Shown here in pieces: positions 8,235 through 16,759 of a DNA stretch of 64,000 nt. Made by a program: the position numbers and the translations under genes. The notes beneath the pieces are model-generated. The model made no database searches, was not told the origin of the DNA, and saw only the letters and a program-made list of their open reading frames with translations. Each line of letters starts with the position of its first letter. Position 1 is the first letter of the stretch. Origin of the DNA: Bradyrhizobium sp. AZCC 1721 (GTDB lineage Bacteria > Pseudomonadota > Alphaproteobacteria > Rhizobiales > Xanthobacteraceae); the NCBI RefSeq assembly GCF_036924715.1, contig NZ_JAZHSB010000001.1, positions 3,277,001-3,341,000 on the forward strand. Direction: 5' to 3'.

Positions 8235-9314
8235 GTGCATAAGAGAACTGTGCAGGGGTCTGATGGGCCAAAAGACTTTGGCTCCATTCCGACTCCCATT
8301 GGCAGCGATGACGTCCTCAACGCACGGCGGTGGAAGCCCATTTTGGGCAACTACAGCACCCCAACTCGGCTGCGGAGCCTGACCGAGTTGGCGATCACGG
8401 CTTTGCCGCTCGTCATGCTGTGGACCGCGGCCTGGTTCACGTTCTCCCTTGGCTATGCCTGGGCTTCATTGCTTATCGCGTTTCCGGCCGCTGGCTTTCT
8501 CTTGCGCCTGTTCATGATCCAACACGACTGCGGTCATGGCACCTTTTTTGCCGGCCGCCTGGCGAATGACTGGGTCGGCCGCGTCATTGGCGTGCTCACG
8601 CTCACGCCTTACGACTATTGGCGCCGCACACATGCGATTCATCATGCCACCACCGGCAACATCGATCGCCGCGGCATCGGCGACGTCGATACGCTGACCG
8701 TGCGCGAATACCGGGCCCTTTCCTGGTGGGGTCGTCTGAAGTACCGTCTTTATCGCCACCCGATGATCATGTTCGGGCTCGGACCGGCCTATCTGTTTCT
8801 TTTGCAACAGAGGATTCCGGTCGGCCTCATGCGCAATGGTTGGCAGCCTTGGGCCAGTACAATGGCAACCAATCTCGCGATTGCCGTCATCGTCGCTGCG
8901 CTCACATGGTTTATCGGGATCAAGGCGTTCCTGCTCGTGCATCTTCCGATTACGCTGCTGGCCGCCACGGCCGGCGTATGGCTGTTCTACGTGCAGCATC
9001 AGTTTGAGCACACGTCGTGGGAGCGCGACGAGAGCTGGAACCTGCATCAAGCCGCTCTGTACGGCAGCTCACATTACGAACTGCCGGCGCTGCTGCGCTG
9101 GTTCACAGCCAACATCGGTATTCACCACGTGCATCACCTCTCCAGTCGGATTCCCTATTACCGGCTGCCGCACGTGCTGCGTGACCACCCGGAGCTGCGC
9201 GATGTCGGCCACATAACGCTCCTGGAGAGCTTTCGGTGTGTGCGACTTGTATTGTGGGACGAGGCGCAGCGCCGCTTGGTGTCGTTCCGGGAAATCAGAG
9301 CCCGGGACTTTTAG
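8235..9314 (+). CDS. Membrane fatty acid desaturase
   Basis: 359 residues from GTG 8235 (AAGGGG 8 bases upstream). It is a di-iron membrane desaturase/hydroxylase with the three histidine boxes in order: HDCGH (97-101), RTHAIHH (133-137) and IGIHHVHH near residue 295. Four or more hydrophobic helices lie between them. Spacing fits the omega-6/delta-12 acyl-lipid desaturase group (FA_desaturase). It likely introduces double bonds into membrane acyl chains with electrons from ferredoxin or cytochrome; the exact position cannot be told from sequence. REP-like half elements sit right before the start and 2 bases after the stop, so the gene is a tightly bracketed single-gene module. Confidence 0.9.
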   Translation: MHKRTVQGSDGPKDFGSIPTPIGSDDVLNARRWKPILGNYSTPTRLRSLTELAITALPLVMLWTAAWFTFSLGYAWASLLIAFPAAGFLLRLFMIQHDCGHGTFFAGRLANDWVGRVIGVLTLTPYDYWRRTHAIHHATTGNIDRRGIGDVDTLTVREYRALSWWGRLKYRLYRHPMIMFGLGPAYLFLLQQRIPVGLMRNGWQPWASTMATNLAIAVIVAALTWFIGIKAFLLVHLPITLLAATAGVWLFYVQHQFEHTSWERDESWNLHQAALYGSSHYELPALLRWFTANIGIHHVHHLSSRIPYYRLPHVLRDHPELRDVGHITLLESFRCVRLVLWDEAQRRLVSFREIRARDF

Positions 9315-9316
9315 GC

Positions 9317-9328
9317 ATTACGGTGACC
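9317..9328. repeat. REP-like half element H (forward arm)
   Basis: ATTACGGTGACC, the last copy I see going rightwards. It starts 2 bases after the desaturase stop and supplies the TAA stop (9318-9320, reverse strand) of the LysR fragment. Confidence 0.6.
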
Positions 9329-9758
9329 GTGGAGGCCCAGCTCGCCCGCGCGGCGCGGCGCGTTTCAGCAGATCGGCGATGTGTGCCTTGAGGCGTGGCA
9401 GCGCGAAGTCCAGGAAGGCGCGCAACTTGACCGGCATGAACCGATTGGGCGGATAGACGAGGCTGACGGGTATCGGCGGCGGCTCGAAATCCTGCAGCAG
9501 CAGCGCAAGCTCTCCGGTTTTGACTGATTCTGCCACTTGATAGGAGAACACCGTTGCGATGCCCATGCCGCAACGCGCGGCATCGCACGTCGATTCAAGA
9601 TGGTTCAGCACCAGCCGCGACCGCACCGGCACGACGTAATCGGTCTGGTCTTTCTTGAACGTCCATTCGGCTGGTGACTGCAACGGCACGAAACTGATGC
9701 AGTCGTGCTTGGAGAGATCGTCAAGGGATCTCGGCATCCCGCGCGATTTCCGGATCAA
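9318..9758 (-). pseudogene. LysR-family regulator, C-terminal fragment
   Basis: The reverse frame gives about 146 residues of a LysR substrate-binding domain: RKSRGMPRSLDDLSKHDCIS, VRSRLVLNHLEST, GMGIATVFSYQVAESVKTGELALLLQ and YPPNRFMPVKLRAFLDFALP. The N-terminal helix-turn-helix and first half of the effector domain are missing: beyond about 9760 the sequence becomes the end of a different gene on the other strand. It lacks DNA-binding capacity and is a relic of a deletion or rearrangement. Confidence 0.85.
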
Positions 9759-9893
9759 GCATATCAGGCCGCCCGCGCCGTGTTCGAGGAGCGAGAACTC
9801 GTGGACCTCACGATCGCGATCGGCCTGATGAACGCCTACAACCGCATGGCAATCAGCTTTCGCAACACGCCGCAGGCGGCGCTCAGGAAGTAG
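9752..9893 (+). pseudogene. Carboxymuconolactone decarboxylase/AhpD-family C-terminal fragment
   Basis: The forward frame reads PDQAYQAARAVFEERELVDL then TIAIGLMNAYNRMAISFRNT, the final helices of the CMD/AhpD fold, ending at the stop at 9893. The CxxC-bearing N-terminal part is absent: upstream sequence belongs to the broken LysR gene on the other strand. LysR and CMD genes are often neighbours, so a deletion between a divergent or convergent pair could have made this junction near 9750. Confidence 0.75.
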
Positions 9894-10069
9894 GCATTAG
9901 GCATACCATGGCCGTGATCGTCCCGGGAAGTTTGCAAGGAGACGGCACGTCGCCTCTCGGCGAGGTGCCATGCTCTATTCCCGCTTTTTCCCGAAAGTGC
10001 TATCATTCAATGATCGTTGTACTCGCAAGGGATGTCGGTTGGCTTTGTTCACCCCGGGGAGGTGACGTC

Positions 10070-10282
10070 GTGGCTAAATTGGATGACCGCACGATTGCAA
10101 ACATGGAAGTTGCGCTGGAAAAAGCCTGCCGCCGTTTTCCCAACGGCGGCGATCATGAAAGCCGCAAGTACGTCGCCCGAAAGCTGATGCAGAGTGCAGA
10201 GGAGGGAAATACCACCTTGGGCGGACTGGACGTTGTCGCGCACCGGGCGGTTCAGGAACTGTCGAAGCCAAAGTCGGCATAA
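10070..10282 (+). CDS. Conserved small cytosolic protein
   Basis: 70 residues from GTG 10070, with a strong GGGGAGGTG site just upstream (10056-10064). The open frame extends back to 9908, but that part has no ribosome site and odd composition. The sequence starts MAKLDDRTIANMEVALEKAC, then RRFPNGGDHESRKYVARKLM, and ends ALGL-like LGGLDVVAHRAVQELSKPKS. It is mainly helical, with no membrane or signal segment. I recognise it as a short conserved protein family of Bradyrhizobium without known function. It converges on the alcohol dehydrogenase gene 12 bp away. Confidence 0.75.
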   Translation: MAKLDDRTIANMEVALEKACRRFPNGGDHESRKYVARKLMQSAEEGNTTLGGLDVVAHRAVQELSKPKSA

Positions 10283-10294
10283 CGGTCGCATGCC

Positions 10295-11353
10295 TCAGTT
10301 CTTCAGCACGATACGTCCGACGACCTTGCCGGCGCGCAGCTCGTCGATCCATTTCTGGACGTCGGCCATCGGCTCTTCCTTCATCGGCGTCGGCTTGATC
10401 TTGCCGGCGCGGGCGAGTGCCATCAATTCCTTGGCCTCGGCGAGGGTGCCGACCATGAAACCTTCGATGGTCATGCGCTTGTAGACCCACTGCACCATCG
10501 GCAGGCTGAAATTGCCGCCCATCAAGCCGGACACCACGATCTTGCCGCCGCGCGCGACCGTCGCAACGGCGAACGCCATCGATTTCTCATTGCCTGCAAA
10601 ATCGACGACGCCGTCGAAGCCGCCTTCGGTTTCTTTCAGGATGCGCCTTATGACCTCGGGCTCGGCCGGATCGTAGGCAACCGCTGCGCCGTTCTGCAGC
10701 GCGGTCTCGCGCGCGGCAGGAGATAGGTCAGCGACCGTGATGTTCTGCTTGAACATCGCCTGCGCGAATGAAAGGCCCATCATGCCGACGCCGCCGAGGC
10801 CGATCAGCAAGAGGTTGCGCTGCCGCGGACGGTCGACCAGCCGCTTCAGCGCGCCATAGGCGGTGACGCCCGAGCACATCAGCGTCGCCGCCTGGTTGAC
10901 CGGCAGCGGATCGTAATCCAGCAGATATTTGGCGTCAGGCACCAGCACGTGAGTGGCAAAGCCGCCATCGATGGAGACGCCGAGGAAGCGCTGCTTGACG
11001 CAGAGGTTTTCGTCGCCATTGGCGCAGTCGCGGCATTGGCCGCAGCCGATCCAGGGGAATACCGCCTGCTTCTTTCCGATCAGGTCTTTCGACACATCGG
11101 GACCGACTTCATCGACGACGCCGGCAATCTCGTGCCCGAGCGTGAACGGCAGCGTCATGCCGCGCGTGGTGTCGAGCCGTTTGCCGCCGCCAAGATCGGC
11201 ATAACCGTCCTGGATGTGCAGGTCGGAATGGCAGAGCCCGCAGCGCTCGATGCGGACGAGGACTTCGCTGCCTTTCGGCTTCGGCGTGTCGACGATGGTT
11301 TCGCACAACGGCGCATCGAACTTGACCAGCGACTGGCGACGCATCAGCGCCAT
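10295..11353 (-). CDS. Zinc-dependent alcohol dehydrogenase (MDR family)
   Basis: 352 residues. Catalytic zinc ligands are in RCGLCHSD and GHEIAG; the structural zinc site is the four-Cys lobe GCGQCRDC and DENLC. The Rossmann fold carries GLGGVGMMGLS for NAD(P). Length and motif order fit medium-chain zinc alcohol dehydrogenases. The protein oxidises an alcohol or reduces an aldehyde; the substrate is not evident. ATG 11353 or 11344 can serve as start. It follows rsmA on the same strand after 34 bases but has no functional link to it and may be transcribed with it only by read-through. Confidence 0.92.
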   Translation of the reverse strand: MALMRRQSLVKFDAPLCETIVDTPKPKGSEVLVRIERCGLCHSDLHIQDGYADLGGGKRLDTTRGMTLPFTLGHEIAGVVDEVGPDVSKDLIGKKQAVFPWIGCGQCRDCANGDENLCVKQRFLGVSIDGGFATHVLVPDAKYLLDYDPLPVNQAATLMCSGVTAYGALKRLVDRPRQRNLLLIGLGGVGMMGLSFAQAMFKQNITVADLSPAARETALQNGAAVAYDPAEPEVIRRILKETEGGFDGVVDFAGNEKSMAFAVATVARGGKIVVSGLMGGNFSLPMVQWVYKRMTIEGFMVGTLAEAKELMALARAGKIKPTPMKEEPMADVQKWIDELRAGKVVGRIVLKN

Positions 11354-11387
11354 GGCATCATCTCCTCGAGCAGTTTCTTCAGGGCGT

Positions 11388-12245
11388 TTATGTTTTTATG
11401 CTTCGTATATCGGTCAATTCGCGGGCCATGGCAACAAAGCCGGAGATTGGAATGGTTTCGGCGCGCCTGGTCGAGTCGATATGCGCGGCTTCAGCCAGTC
11501 GGGCCGGGTCGACCGAGAGCGATTTGAGGCTCTGCCGCAGCATTTTGCGGCGCTGGCCGAAGGCCGCGGCCGCCACCTGTTCGAGAGCCCGGCGGTCACA
11601 CGGCTCGGGTGCCTCACGCGGCACCAGCCGCACCACCGAGGAGGTCACTTTCGGTTGCGGCACGAACGCGGCGGGGGAAATGTCGAACAGGATTTTGGTC
11701 TCCGAGCGCCAGTTGGCGAGCACCGCGAGCCGGCCGTAGGCCTCGTCATTCTCTCTTGCGACGATCCGCTCGGCGACCTCGCGCTGAAACATCAGCACCA
11801 TCATGTCGTACCAGGGCGGCCATGGCTCGATCGAGAGCCAGTCCACCAGAAGCGCGGTTGCGATGTTGTAGGGCAGGTTGGCGACGATTTTTGCCCGCTC
11901 GCCGCCCAGCATCGGACGGGGATCGAAGCGCTGCGCGTCGGTGTGAACGATCTCAAGCCGGCCAGGATAGCGCTTGGCGATGTAATCGAGCGGAGCCAGC
12001 GCGCGCTCGTCGCGCTCCACCGCGATGACGCGTTTGGCGCCGAGCGCCAGCAGCGCGCGCGTCAGGCCGCCTGGGCCGGGGCCGACCTCGATAATGGTGG
12101 CGCCTTCGAGCGGGCCGGCGGCGCGTGCAATCCGCGCGGTGAGGTTGAGGTCGAGCAGAAAATTCTGGCCGAGCGATTTGCGGGCCGACAGGGAATGTTC
12201 GCGGATGACCTCGCGCAGCGGCGGCAGATCGTCGATCGCGCTCAT
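11388..12245 (-). CDS. rsmA: 16S rRNA adenine-1518/1519 N6-dimethyltransferase
   Basis: 285 residues, full length for RsmA/KsgA. The start [18 protein letters not shown] and the SAM motif [14 protein letters not shown] are diagnostic, with the catalytic motif IV NLPYN and the C-terminal four-helix domain ([27 protein letters not shown]). It dimethylates two adjacent adenines in helix 45 of 16S rRNA late in 30S assembly; loss gives kasugamycin resistance. Its ATG overlaps the pdxA stop by 4 bases (12242-12245), placing it at the downstream end of the lptF-lptG-lptD-surA-pdxA-rsmA run. Confidence 0.97.
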   Translation of the reverse strand: MSAIDDLPPLREVIREHSLSARKSLGQNFLLDLNLTARIARAAGPLEGATIIEVGPGPGGLTRALLALGAKRVIAVERDERALAPLDYIAKRYPGRLEIVHTDAQRFDPRPMLGGERAKIVANLPYNIATALLVDWLSIEPWPPWYDMMVLMFQREVAERIVARENDEAYGRLAVLANWRSETKILFDISPAAFVPQPKVTSSVVRLVPREAPEPCDRRALEQVAAAAFGQRRKMLRQSLKSLSVDPARLAEAAHIDSTRRAETIPISGFVAMARELTDIRSIKT

Positions 12246-13246
12246 GCAGGTTTGGTTGCCGCCATGCGCGCGGCGAGCCGCAGCGCCGCGGCGAGACTCG
12301 ACGGATTGGCCTTGCCGGTGCCGGCAATGTCGAAGGCGGTGCCGTGGTCCGGCGAGGTGCGGATGAACGGCAATCCGAGCGTGACGTTGACGGCGTCGTC
12401 GAACGCAATCGTCTTGATCGGGATCAGCGCCTGGTCGTGATACATGCAGATCGCGCAGTCATAGGTCTTGCGCGCCGCGGCGTGGAACATGGTGTCCGCC
12501 GGCAGCGGGCCCCGGGCATCGATGCCTTCCTTGCGCAGGATTTCGACCGCGGGTGCTACGATGTCGATGTCTTCGTTGCCGAGCGAGCCGTCTTCGCCGG
12601 CATGCGGATTGAGGCCCGATATCGCAAGCCGCGGCTGGGCAAGGCCGAAATGAGCTTTCAGATCCGCAACCGCAATCCGGGCCGTCGTGACGATCAGCTC
12701 GGCCGAGAGCTGGTCCAGCGCCTCGCGCAGCGAAAGATGGATGGTCACGGGAACGACGGCGAGCGCCGGCGACCACAGCATCATCACCGGCTGCGGCACG
12801 CGTCCGCCATCGGCGGCAAGCTCGGCGAGATACTCGGTGTGGCCGGGATGGCGGAACCCGGCTCGGTAGAGCACGCTCTTGGCGATCGGGTTGGTGACGA
12901 CGGCGCCGGCGCGTCCGGCCCTGACATGGTCGACCGCATGGCGAATCGAGGCAAGCGCCGCGCTTGCGCTGGTCTGGTCTGGCTGTCCGGGGCGCGCGGT
13001 TGCGATTTCGCCGGTTGCGACCACCGGCAGGGCTCGCGCAAATGCCGCGCTCGTGTCCTCGGGCACGGCGTCGACGAGGTCGATCGACAATCCCAGGATT
13101 TTCGCCCGCTCGGCGAAGAACGCGCGATCGCCGAGCAGATAGAATGGCGGGAGATCCAGCTCACCGCGCCGCCGCCACGCTTCAAGGGCGATGTCGGGGC
13201 CGATGCCCGCAGGTTCGCCCGATGTCAGCGCGAGGGGCTTTGCCAT
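12242..13246 (-). CDS. pdxA: 4-hydroxythreonine-4-phosphate dehydrogenase
   Basis: 334 residues. It opens with [15 protein letters not shown], and carries [20 protein letters not shown] with metal-binding His, [11 protein letters not shown] and the C-terminal [20 protein letters not shown] plus [12 protein letters not shown]. These are the known PdxA substrate and divalent-metal ligands. It oxidises 4-phosphohydroxy-L-threonine in the DXP-dependent pyridoxal phosphate pathway. It lies 3 bases after surA and overlaps rsmA by 4, in the order surA-pdxA-rsmA known from many proteobacteria. Confidence 0.97.
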   Translation of the reverse strand: MAKPLALTSGEPAGIGPDIALEAWRRRGELDLPPFYLLGDRAFFAERAKILGLSIDLVDAVPEDTSAAFARALPVVATGEIATARPGQPDQTSASAALASIRHAVDHVRAGRAGAVVTNPIAKSVLYRAGFRHPGHTEYLAELAADGGRVPQPVMMLWSPALAVVPVTIHLSLREALDQLSAELIVTTARIAVADLKAHFGLAQPRLAISGLNPHAGEDGSLGNEDIDIVAPAVEILRKEGIDARGPLPADTMFHAAARKTYDCAICMYHDQALIPIKTIAFDDAVNVTLGLPFIRTSPDHGTAFDIAGTGKANPSSLAAALRLAARMAATKPA

Positions 13247-13249
13247 GCA

Positions 13250-14215
13250 TCAACGATATTCGATCATCGCGGCTTTGCGGATGTCGGCCAGGTAAGCCTT
13301 CGACTTTGCCTCGTACTTCTGCGTGTACATCTTTTCCCGGATTTCCCGCTTCTTCGGCGTATCGATCTTGGTCGGCTTGCGGTCGCACAACGCTACCATC
13401 TCCACGCCCTGTTTGGTGATTTCGGGCGGGGTCAGGCGACCGACCGGCGTCTTGTCCAGAAGCTCGCGAAGCGGGCCGGGTATGTCGGCCGAAGTCTTGG
13501 TGACGATGCCGCGGATCGCGGCATTCTGCATCGACTTGAAGTAGGAGTTGGCCTGCTCGCAGCTCTGCACGCGCTCGCGCAAGGACTCCGCCTCCTTGCG
13601 CCGCAAGTCGATCGCGCTTTGCGCCGAACCGCGCGGCACGATCAGCACGATCGGCTGCAGCCTGTATTCGAACGCGTCGGCCTGGGTCGCTTCGCCGCTT
13701 TGCTGGGCGGCGTCGGCAACGTCCTTCTCGCCGACCTGGAGGCTCTCCTTGAAACGGCCGCGCACCAGGCTGCCCCAGACCATCTCGGCCTTGAGGCGGG
13801 CTTTGAGCGTTTCCGGCCGGACCCCCTGGCTCTCCAGGGACTTGGTGAGCTGTTCGGGCGAGATACGCATCCGCTGGCTCATCCCGGCAAAGGCCTGGTC
13901 GATATCGCTCGCCGAAGGGTCGACGCCGAACCGCTTGGCTTCCTTGATCTTCACCTTTTCGTCGATCAGTTCCTCGATCACCTCCTTGCGCGGCATCTGC
14001 TTTCGCGTGGTCAGGAAGTTGAGCTTGGTGCGCTGCTCTATATCGAGAGTGGTGATGGGCTCACCGTTCACCATCACCGCCACGGACTGCGCTTGCAGCG
14101 GTGAAGCGCCGCCGGCCAGAACGGCAAGCGCAACGGCGCCGCCGGCGATCAGGGACCAAAATCGGCGAGGAAGGAGCGTAATGGTCGTCATGGTCATATC
14201 AGTCGTATCAACCAA
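13250..14215 (-). CDS. surA: SurA-type periplasmic chaperone/peptidyl-prolyl isomerase
   Basis: 321 residues, or 315 from the in-frame ATG at 14197. Signal peptide (SLIAGGAVALAVLAGGASPL, cleavage near LQAQ), then the SurA N-terminal helical domain (VMVNGEPITTLDIEQRTKLN, PRKEVIEELIDEKVKIKEA). A parvulin-like part follows (FEYRLQPIVLIVP, QGVEMVALCDRKP), but only one such domain fits and it is divergent, so the protein is shorter than the enterobacterial SurA of about 430 residues. It sits between lptD and pdxA, and SurA helps outer-membrane proteins such as LptD to fold. Confidence 0.9.
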   Translation of the reverse strand: MVDTTDMTMTTITLLPRRFWSLIAGGAVALAVLAGGASPLQAQSVAVMVNGEPITTLDIEQRTKLNFLTTRKQMPRKEVIEELIDEKVKIKEAKRFGVDPSASDIDQAFAGMSQRMRISPEQLTKSLESQGVRPETLKARLKAEMVWGSLVRGRFKESLQVGEKDVADAAQQSGEATQADAFEYRLQPIVLIVPRGSAQSAIDLRRKEAESLRERVQSCEQANSYFKSMQNAAIRGIVTKTSADIPGPLRELLDKTPVGRLTPPEITKQGVEMVALCDRKPTKIDTPKKREIREKMYTQKYEAKSKAYLADIRKAAMIEYR

Positions 14216-14263
14216 TTCGTACCGCGCGGCGCTGGGTATTCTCCGGCAAGGTCGGGCCTCACG

Positions 14264-16759
14264 CTACTGAAGGCCGCTGGTGCCGGACGACGAGGACGAA
14301 TTCGCAATGGTCCGTAGGCCGATCTGCACCATGAAAGCGTGATTGAGCACCGGCGGCGTCGTCCCGGCGGAGTAGGTATAGGACGTGACGTAGTTAGCGG
14401 CCAGCACGAAGCAATCGTCCACATAGCCGGCGCCGATGATGTACTGGTTCAGCTTGTTGGCTTCAAGATCCCAGCGAGCGGCTCCCGAAACGACCCAGTT
14501 CGACGCCACCTTGATGGATGCGCTGCCGAGCAGGCCTTCGCGCCGGGTCAGGTAGCCGAGTTCCGGCTGGGCGGCATAGTTGCCGTACATCATGCTGACC
14601 GACCAGCGGTCGAACGAGGCACGTCCTTCGGCTTCGAAGCGATTGACGTTCATCGTCGCTTCATCCATGCGCGAGCGCACGCTGAACGTATAGGTCCGGT
14701 TCGGCGAATAGTTGACGCGGGCGACGTAGTCGGAGCGGGTGTTCTGCAAGCCGGATTCGAGGCCGGTATTGGTCGGGTCCGCCACCGCAAACGAGTTCAG
14801 GCCGAACAACTGGTAGGATTGGCCGAACAGCACATTGACGCTGCCGCCGCGATCGAACTGCGTGGTCGCCTGCACGCCGACATTGGCGCGGCCGCCGCCC
14901 TCGACGCGGTCGTAGCCGGAGAACTTGTCGATCGCGAACAGGTTGCTGGCGTCGAACACCATGCTCTGCGCGTCTTCGTTCGGCAGCCGGCCGGCGAAGG
15001 TCTCGTTCGGACGCGCGATGATCTGCGCAATCGGCTCGATCGTGGTGGTGCCCCAGGGCTGAACGTTGATGAAGGGGTAGCGATATTCGAGGCCGACCGT
15101 CGGCATCAGGCGGACCGCCTGCGTGTCGCCGACGGGCAGGAAGTTCGAAACGCCCGGCTGGTTCGAGATCGAGGCGTCGATGGCATCGGCGCGCATGATC
15201 GCAAACGGCGTCCAGATCTGACCGATCGGATCGGTGTACGAGCGCCGCCACTGCGCTTCGGCCGTCAGCCGCGTGTAGGTGCCGGGCATGCCGCGCAGCA
15301 GGCACTGCGAGGGAATCCGGGCCAGCGGATCGGCCGATGCGGTAAGGCACAAGCCGTTGGTGTTGGCCAGCGTCGTGATCGGGTCAAACGCCGCGGTCGT
15401 GCGCGACAGGCTGGTGAAGTTCGTCTTGTAGCTAACCTCACCGCCAAGGATCGGGTGGTTGATCACGTTGGAATAGTCGATGACCGGATGGATCACCGGC
15501 ACCTTGTCCTGGTTGCCGGAGAAGGAGAGGTAATGGATCGTGCGCGCATCGAAGAAGCTGCGATTGCCGACACCGGTCAGATAGAGCTGCGAAATCGCTT
15601 CTGTCGGCAGGGTCAGGAACGAGCCCAGCGGATCCCTGTATTGGGCCAGCCGGTAATCCGAGAAGAAGAAGTAGTCCGATAGCAGGACGCCGTCCCAACC
15701 CCAGACCCATTTGTCGTTGATGGCGAACTGGCCCTTGGTGTCGACGCCGCCGCGGAAGTCGCGATCTCCGGGCTGACCGGCGAACGCGCCGGGATCGAGC
15801 TGATTGATGCCGTAGCCGCGGATCTGGTACGAGCCGTTGATCAGCCGCTGGCGGAATTCACCCTGGAACAGCACGCCTTGCCGCGTCGTGAAGCGCGGAT
15901 TGAACGTCGCGTCATAGTCCGGCGCAATCGCCCAGTAGAACGGGGTCTCCACCGCGTAGCCATAGGTCGAGTTTGAGCTGTAGGCGGGCATCAGGAAGCC
16001 CGTCTTGCGCTTGACGGTCGGATCGGGCGTCGAAAAATACGGCAGATACGCCATCGGCACGCCGAAGAATTCGAGCTGCGCGTTCTCGAAGTACAGCATC
16101 TTGTCGGTCTGGTCGTGGATGATGCGCGCACCCTTGACCTGCCATAGCGGCGGCTTCTTCGGATTGTCCTTGCACGGCGCGCAGGCGGTATAGACGCCGT
16201 TTTCGAACACCGTGTAATTGCCGGCAGAACGGTCGGCGCGCGTCGCCGCCATGCGTGTATCGTCAGCCGTATCGACGCGCAGCGAATCGACGAAACCGTC
16301 ACGGTAGTCGTCGCTCAGATCCATGATGTTGGCGTAGGTGACTTTGCCTTCCGCATCCGTCAGGCGGATGTTGCCTTCTGCATGCAGCCGCTTGGTCTTC
16401 TGGTCGTAGATGACCTTGTCGGCCTCCACGCTGGTGCCGTTGTAGAACATCTGCACGTTGCCGACCGCCGACACGCGCTGGTTGTTGTAGTCGTAATCCA
16501 CCTCGACGGCTTGCACGAGCATCTTGCCGTCGTTGTTGACAGGGCGCGGCGGCGGCTTGGGTGGACGCGGATTGTAAGTGAAGGTTTGCGCCGCGGCGGG
16601 AGCCGTCAGGGCAAACTCGATCGTGCCGCCGAAAACCAGTCCGGCGAGCAAGGCAAACATAGGTACGCCAACGGCGGCCAAGCGGGCTCGATAGCGGCGC
16701 ACGGTGGTGCGCCGCCTGAACGCAGGCGACCTCAACTGGCGGGCGGCGACAACGGCCAC
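14264..16759 (-). CDS. lptD: LPS-assembly protein LptD
   Basis: About 831 residues from GTG 16759, which shares a base with the lptG stop (TAGTG). A later start is hard to place, and the frame is open back to 16825 inside lptG. A long basic leader precedes the signal peptide (FALLAGLVFGGTIEFALTAP, cleavage near AAAQ|TF). The OstA/LptA-like jellyroll follows (MLVQAVEVDYDYNNQRVSAV, GNVQMFYNG, ADKVIYDQKTKRLHAEGNI) and then the long beta-barrel with many aromatic-ended strands to the C-terminus. With LptE it inserts lipopolysaccharide into the outer leaflet. It is located directly after the LptFG permease genes. Confidence 0.95.
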   Translation of the reverse strand: MAVVAARQLRSPAFRRRTTVRRYRARLAAVGVPMFALLAGLVFGGTIEFALTAPAAAQTFTYNPRPPKPPPRPVNNDGKMLVQAVEVDYDYNNQRVSAVGNVQMFYNGTSVEADKVIYDQKTKRLHAEGNIRLTDAEGKVTYANIMDLSDDYRDGFVDSLRVDTADDTRMAATRADRSAGNYTVFENGVYTACAPCKDNPKKPPLWQVKGARIIHDQTDKMLYFENAQLEFFGVPMAYLPYFSTPDPTVKRKTGFLMPAYSSNSTYGYAVETPFYWAIAPDYDATFNPRFTTRQGVLFQGEFRQRLINGSYQIRGYGINQLDPGAFAGQPGDRDFRGGVDTKGQFAINDKWVWGWDGVLLSDYFFFSDYRLAQYRDPLGSFLTLPTEAISQLYLTGVGNRSFFDARTIHYLSFSGNQDKVPVIHPVIDYSNVINHPILGGEVSYKTNFTSLSRTTAAFDPITTLANTNGLCLTASADPLARIPSQCLLRGMPGTYTRLTAEAQWRRSYTDPIGQIWTPFAIMRADAIDASISNQPGVSNFLPVGDTQAVRLMPTVGLEYRYPFINVQPWGTTTIEPIAQIIARPNETFAGRLPNEDAQSMVFDASNLFAIDKFSGYDRVEGGGRANVGVQATTQFDRGGSVNVLFGQSYQLFGLNSFAVADPTNTGLESGLQNTRSDYVARVNYSPNRTYTFSVRSRMDEATMNVNRFEAEGRASFDRWSVSMMYGNYAAQPELGYLTRREGLLGSASIKVASNWVVSGAARWDLEANKLNQYIIGAGYVDDCFVLAANYVTSYTYSAGTTPPVLNHAFMVQIGLRTIANSSSSSGTSGLQ

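Noticed and set aside
12344..14104. Long forward open frame (586 codons) opposite pdxA and surA
   Set aside because: It lies antisense to two well-supported genes, has Arg/His/Gly-rich composition typical of the opposite strand of GC-rich genes, and has no family resemblance.
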